Assembly: GCA_017394885.1 (NCBI GenBank)
Contig: JAFPWO010000015.1
Span: forward strand, 1 to 64,000
Reading direction: 5' to 3'
Origin: Lachnospiraceae bacterium
Lineage (GTDB): Bacteria; Bacillota; Clostridia; Lachnospirales; Lachnospiraceae
DNA length: 64,000 nt
Made by a program: the position numbers and the translations under genes. Below are positions 62,418-64,000 of the stretch, in pieces. The notes beneath the pieces were generated by a model. That model ran no database searches, was not told the DNA's origin, and saw only the letters and a program-made list of their open reading frames with translations. Each line of letters opens with the position of its first letter. Within the stretch, counting starts at the first letter, position 1.

Positions 62418-62446
62418 AAGGTAGCATAATCCGTCGGGAAAGTCAA
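62418..62446 (-). promoter_or_regulatory. Possible promoter of the lyase gene
   Basis: On the minus strand TTGACT (62446-62441), 17 bases, TACCTT (62423-62418). The -10 is weak. The leader to the start codon at 62320 contains GCCTC/GAGGC followed by TTTTCTTT, which could be an attenuator hairpin. The remaining bases to 62574 show nothing else clear. Confidence 0.35.
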
Positions 62447-62574
62447 GGTCGGCAGCGGGGCGGCGGAAGGCCGCGGCAGGCGGAATCATTTACAGCGGAG
62501 TCAATATATGCGCATAACCGGCGGTATATAGAGAAAAGTTTTGTATTTTTGTAAAAAATTTTTGCAAATATGCA

Positions 62575-62603
62575 TTGACAAAAGTCAGGGAAGCATCTAT
62601 ACT
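62575..62603 (+). promoter_or_regulatory. Sigma-A promoter of the trpX leader and operon
   Basis: TTGACA (62575-62580), 17 bases, TATACT (62598-62603): near-consensus. Transcription would begin near 62610 and give a leader of about 250 bases before trpX. Confidence 0.85.
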
Positions 62604-62635
62604 CCTCTCATTACAGCGGAAAGGAGCATGGCGCA

Positions 62636-62728
62636 GTGAAGCCTCAAATGACGGTTATCGCTTTCGGGTTTACGTACGGCTATTATTATAGCCGTTCATT
62701 CGCGTGTCATGCCCGAGTCGGAAAGTGA
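62636..62728 (+). CDS. Tyr/Phe-rich leader peptide of the trpX operon
   Basis: A 30-residue ORF starts at GTG 62636, nine bases after AAAGGAG (62620-62626), and ends at TGA 62726-62728. In its centre it reads AFGFTYGYYYSRSF: four Tyr codons in five, with Phe codons around them. An in-frame ATG at 62648 is the alternative start. The Tyr codons lie inside a perfect hairpin (ACGGCTAT 62676-62683 with ATAGCCGT 62688-62695). An intrinsic terminator follows 23 bases after the stop. This is the layout of an amino-acid attenuator where the ribosome stalls when charged tRNA-Tyr is scarce. Confidence 0.8.
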   Translation: MKPQMTVIAFGFTYGYYYSRSFACHARVGK

Positions 62729-62751
62729 GCCGATAATCCGCAAGGAAAATC

Positions 62752-62783
62752 CGGTCCCGTCCGTTTGGGCGGGGCCGTTTTTT
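62752..62783 (+). terminator. Attenuator terminator in the trpX leader
   Basis: CGGTCCCGTCC (62752-62762) pairs over 11 positions (with G-T pairs) with GGGCGGGGCCG (62767-62777), loop GTTT, then six T. It lies between the leader ORF and trpX. Three further GC-rich hairpins fill 62786-62843 up to the trpX ribosome site. Confidence 0.9.
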
Positions 62784-62859
62784 GTGGGGGATACGCCCCC
62801 GCCCGGCCCTGTGGGCCGCGCTCTCTCCCGGAGAAGAGAGAGCAGGAAAGGAGATCATG

Positions 62860-63894
62860 ATGAAGAAGTTGTTTTCCCTCGTACTGGCTGCCGCCTTATG
62901 TCTGAGCCTTGCCGCCTGCGGCACCGAATCGAAAAGCACGGCCGCGCCGGAGAGCACGGCGCCGGAAAGCGCGGCGCCTTCTGCGGAGACGAAAGAAGAA
63001 AGCAAAAAGGTCTTTAAGGTCGGCATCTGCCAGCTGGTGCAGCATGACGCGCTGGATGCGGCGACCAAGGGCTTCCGCGACGCGCTGACCGAAGCCCTCG
63101 GCGATTCCGTGGAATTTGACGAACAGAACGGACAGGGCGAATCCGCGACCTGTTCCACGATCCTGACCGGCTTTGTGGCCAACGGGTACGATCTGATCAT
63201 GGCCAATGCGACGCCGGCCCTGCAGGCAGCCGTCTCCGCCACCACGACGATCCCCATCGTCGGCACCTCGGTCACGGACTACGCCAAGGCGCTGGAAATG
63301 GACTTTGACGCGGCGAAGGGCACCGGGATCAATGTGACCGGCTCTTCGGACGGCGTGCCCGGCGAGCGCTATGTGGAGGTCCTGCTGGAACTCGTCCCCG
63401 ACGCGAAAAAGGTCTCCATCCTTTTCTGCTCCGCGGAGGCCAATTCCGTGCTGCAGGCGGAGGAGTTCACCGCGGCCATGAAGGAAGCGGCGCCGGACGT
63501 CACCTGCACCAATTTCACTTTCGCGGACTCCAATGATATCCAGATGGTGGTGACCGCCGCGATCGAAGGCTGCGACGCCCTCTACATCCCGACGGATAAC
63601 CAGGCGGCCAGCAACGCCACGATCATTCAGAACGTCTGCGCCGCGGCGAAGATCCCGGTCATTGCCGGCGAAGAGAACATGTGTGCAAAATGCGGCCTGG
63701 CCACGGTTTCCATCAGCTACTACGATATCGGCTTCGAATGCGGGAAGCAGGCCGTGGAGATCCTTCAGAACGGCAAAGACCCCGGAACTATCCCGATCGC
63801 CTACGCCAAGAGCGCCGAAAAGGAATTCAATGCCGACTTCGCGGAAACCATCGGCTTTTCGGTTCCGGACGGATATAAAAAGATCGGAGAATAA
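62860..63894 (+). CDS. trpX: TrpX-type ABC transporter substrate-binding lipoprotein
   Basis: The 344-residue protein has a signal peptide with lipobox LAAC (Cys about 20), a Ser/Thr/Ala/Glu/Pro linker, and a type I periplasmic-binding fold of the ABC_sub_bind family: KVGICQLVQHDALDAATKGF, IPIVGTSVTDYAKAL, VSILFCSAEANSVLQ, IPTDNQAASN, and YYDIGFECGKQAVEIL. This family supplies predicted tryptophan/tyrosine ABC importers (TrpXYZ). AAAGGAG is six bases before ATG 62860. It diverges from a tryptophanase-family gene, and its leader is Tyr-rich, so an aromatic amino acid is the likely ligand. Confidence 0.88.
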   Translation: MKKLFSLVLAAALCLSLAACGTESKSTAAPESTAPESAAPSAETKEESKKVFKVGICQLVQHDALDAATKGFRDALTEALGDSVEFDEQNGQGESATCSTILTGFVANGYDLIMANATPALQAAVSATTTIPIVGTSVTDYAKALEMDFDAAKGTGINVTGSSDGVPGERYVEVLLELVPDAKKVSILFCSAEANSVLQAEEFTAAMKEAAPDVTCTNFTFADSNDIQMVVTAAIEGCDALYIPTDNQAASNATIIQNVCAAAKIPVIAGEENMCAKCGLATVSISYYDIGFECGKQAVEILQNGKDPGTIPIAYAKSAEKEFNADFAETIGFSVPDGYKKIGE

Positions 63895-63912
63895 CATCAA
63901 GAGGAGCTGACC

Positions 63913-64000
63913 ATGCTTGCCTACTTTTCATCCCTTAATCCGGCGGCCCTTTTCCGGGCCGCGCCGGGCGGTATCGCGCAGGGCCTCATCTGGGGCATTA
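63913..64000 (+). CDS. ABC transporter permease, N-terminus (cut by window end)
   Basis: ATG 63913, nine bases after AAGAGGAG, opens a frame reading MLAYFSSLNPAALFRAA and GGIAQGLIWGI to the window end. A Gly-Leu-Ile-Trp-Gly-Ile start of a first membrane helix is typical of branched-chain-type permeases such as the TrpY partner of TrpX. Only 29 codons are visible. It lies 18 bases after trpX, so it is in the same operon, and an ATPase gene is expected further on. Confidence 0.75.
   Translation, partial: MLAYFSSLNPAALFRAAPGGIAQGLIWGI

Noticed and set aside
62628..62639. ATG GCG CAG TGA mini-ORF in the trpX leader
   Set aside because: The ATG is one base from the AAAGGAG, too close for initiation; the GTG at 62636 has nine-base spacing and opens the Tyr-rich frame.
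62604..62859. T-box riboswitch before trpX
   Set aside because: There is no T-box consensus (AGGGTGGNACCGCG) and no specifier stem; a translated leader explains the region better.
62670..63900. Minus-strand frames of 201 and 334 codons opposite trpX
   Set aside because: They are shadows of a well-defined substrate-binding protein gene.

Overview
The window is a bacterial chromosome segment centred on the replication origin. The gene order dnaA-dnaN-yaaA-recF-gyrB-gyrA on one side and rpmH-rnpA-yidD-yidC-jag-mnmE-mnmG-rsmG-parA-parB on the other is the classical low-GC Gram-positive (Firmicutes) origin layout. A type III glutamine synthetase, DUF4446 and DUF4342 proteins, a FeoA-FeoB fusion, an LCP protein with several N-terminal membrane segments and several membrane-anchored XRE regulators point to an anaerobic Clostridia member, most likely Lachnospiraceae-like; genus cannot be named from this window. 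The core genes look moderately GC-rich by eye. The block at about 54.1-58.7 kb is clearly more AT-rich.

Layout. Bases 58-14348 are all on the minus strand: a lipoprotein, an AI-2E family exporter, an LCP wall-polymer ligase, a GH36 alpha-galactosidase, then gyrA, gyrB, recF, yaaA, dnaN and dnaA packed with short overlaps. Bases 14349-14775 hold the probable oriC with DnaA boxes and an A-rich stretch. Bases 14776-27919 are all on the plus strand: rpmH to parB, with three parS sites between mnmG and rsmG, then DUF4446, a PnuC-like transporter, a DUF4342 protein and a two-component system. Transcription therefore runs away from oriC on both sides. A tRNA-Ser(GCU) gene at 28028-28115 ends this conserved block.

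Bases 28.1-37.0 kb are accessory. They hold a degenerate duplication of the tRNA 3' end, an XRE membrane regulator, an amidohydrolase, a GNAT acetyltransferase, a TetR-CPBP operon with a palindromic operator, a lipoprotein serpin, a REP-like inverted repeat, a DUF362 ferredoxin-type protein and two gene fragments. Bases 38.1-43.3 kb carry pyrG-guaA-glnN, which couples two glutamine-consuming amidotransferases to a glutamine maker, with a divergent LysR gene. Bases 43.3-54.1 kb are mixed metabolic and transport genes, including FeoAB with its Cys-rich partner and a glutamate-type symporter that carries a degenerate GHKL/RsbW-like N-terminus. Bases 54.1-58.7 kb form an AT-rich island: a nonsense-broken lipoprotein gene, an IS256 transposase remnant, a methyltransferase, a small CxxC protein, a lipoprotein, and an ECF-type sigma factor with its DUF4367 partner.

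The right end (60.6-64 kb) has a tryptophanase-family lyase diverging from a TrpX-type ABC transporter. The transporter is preceded by a strong promoter, a 30-codon leader ORF rich in Tyr and Phe codons, and an intrinsic terminator. Together these look like a ribosome-mediated transcription attenuator that senses tyrosine supply, and this is the most interesting regulatory element in the window.
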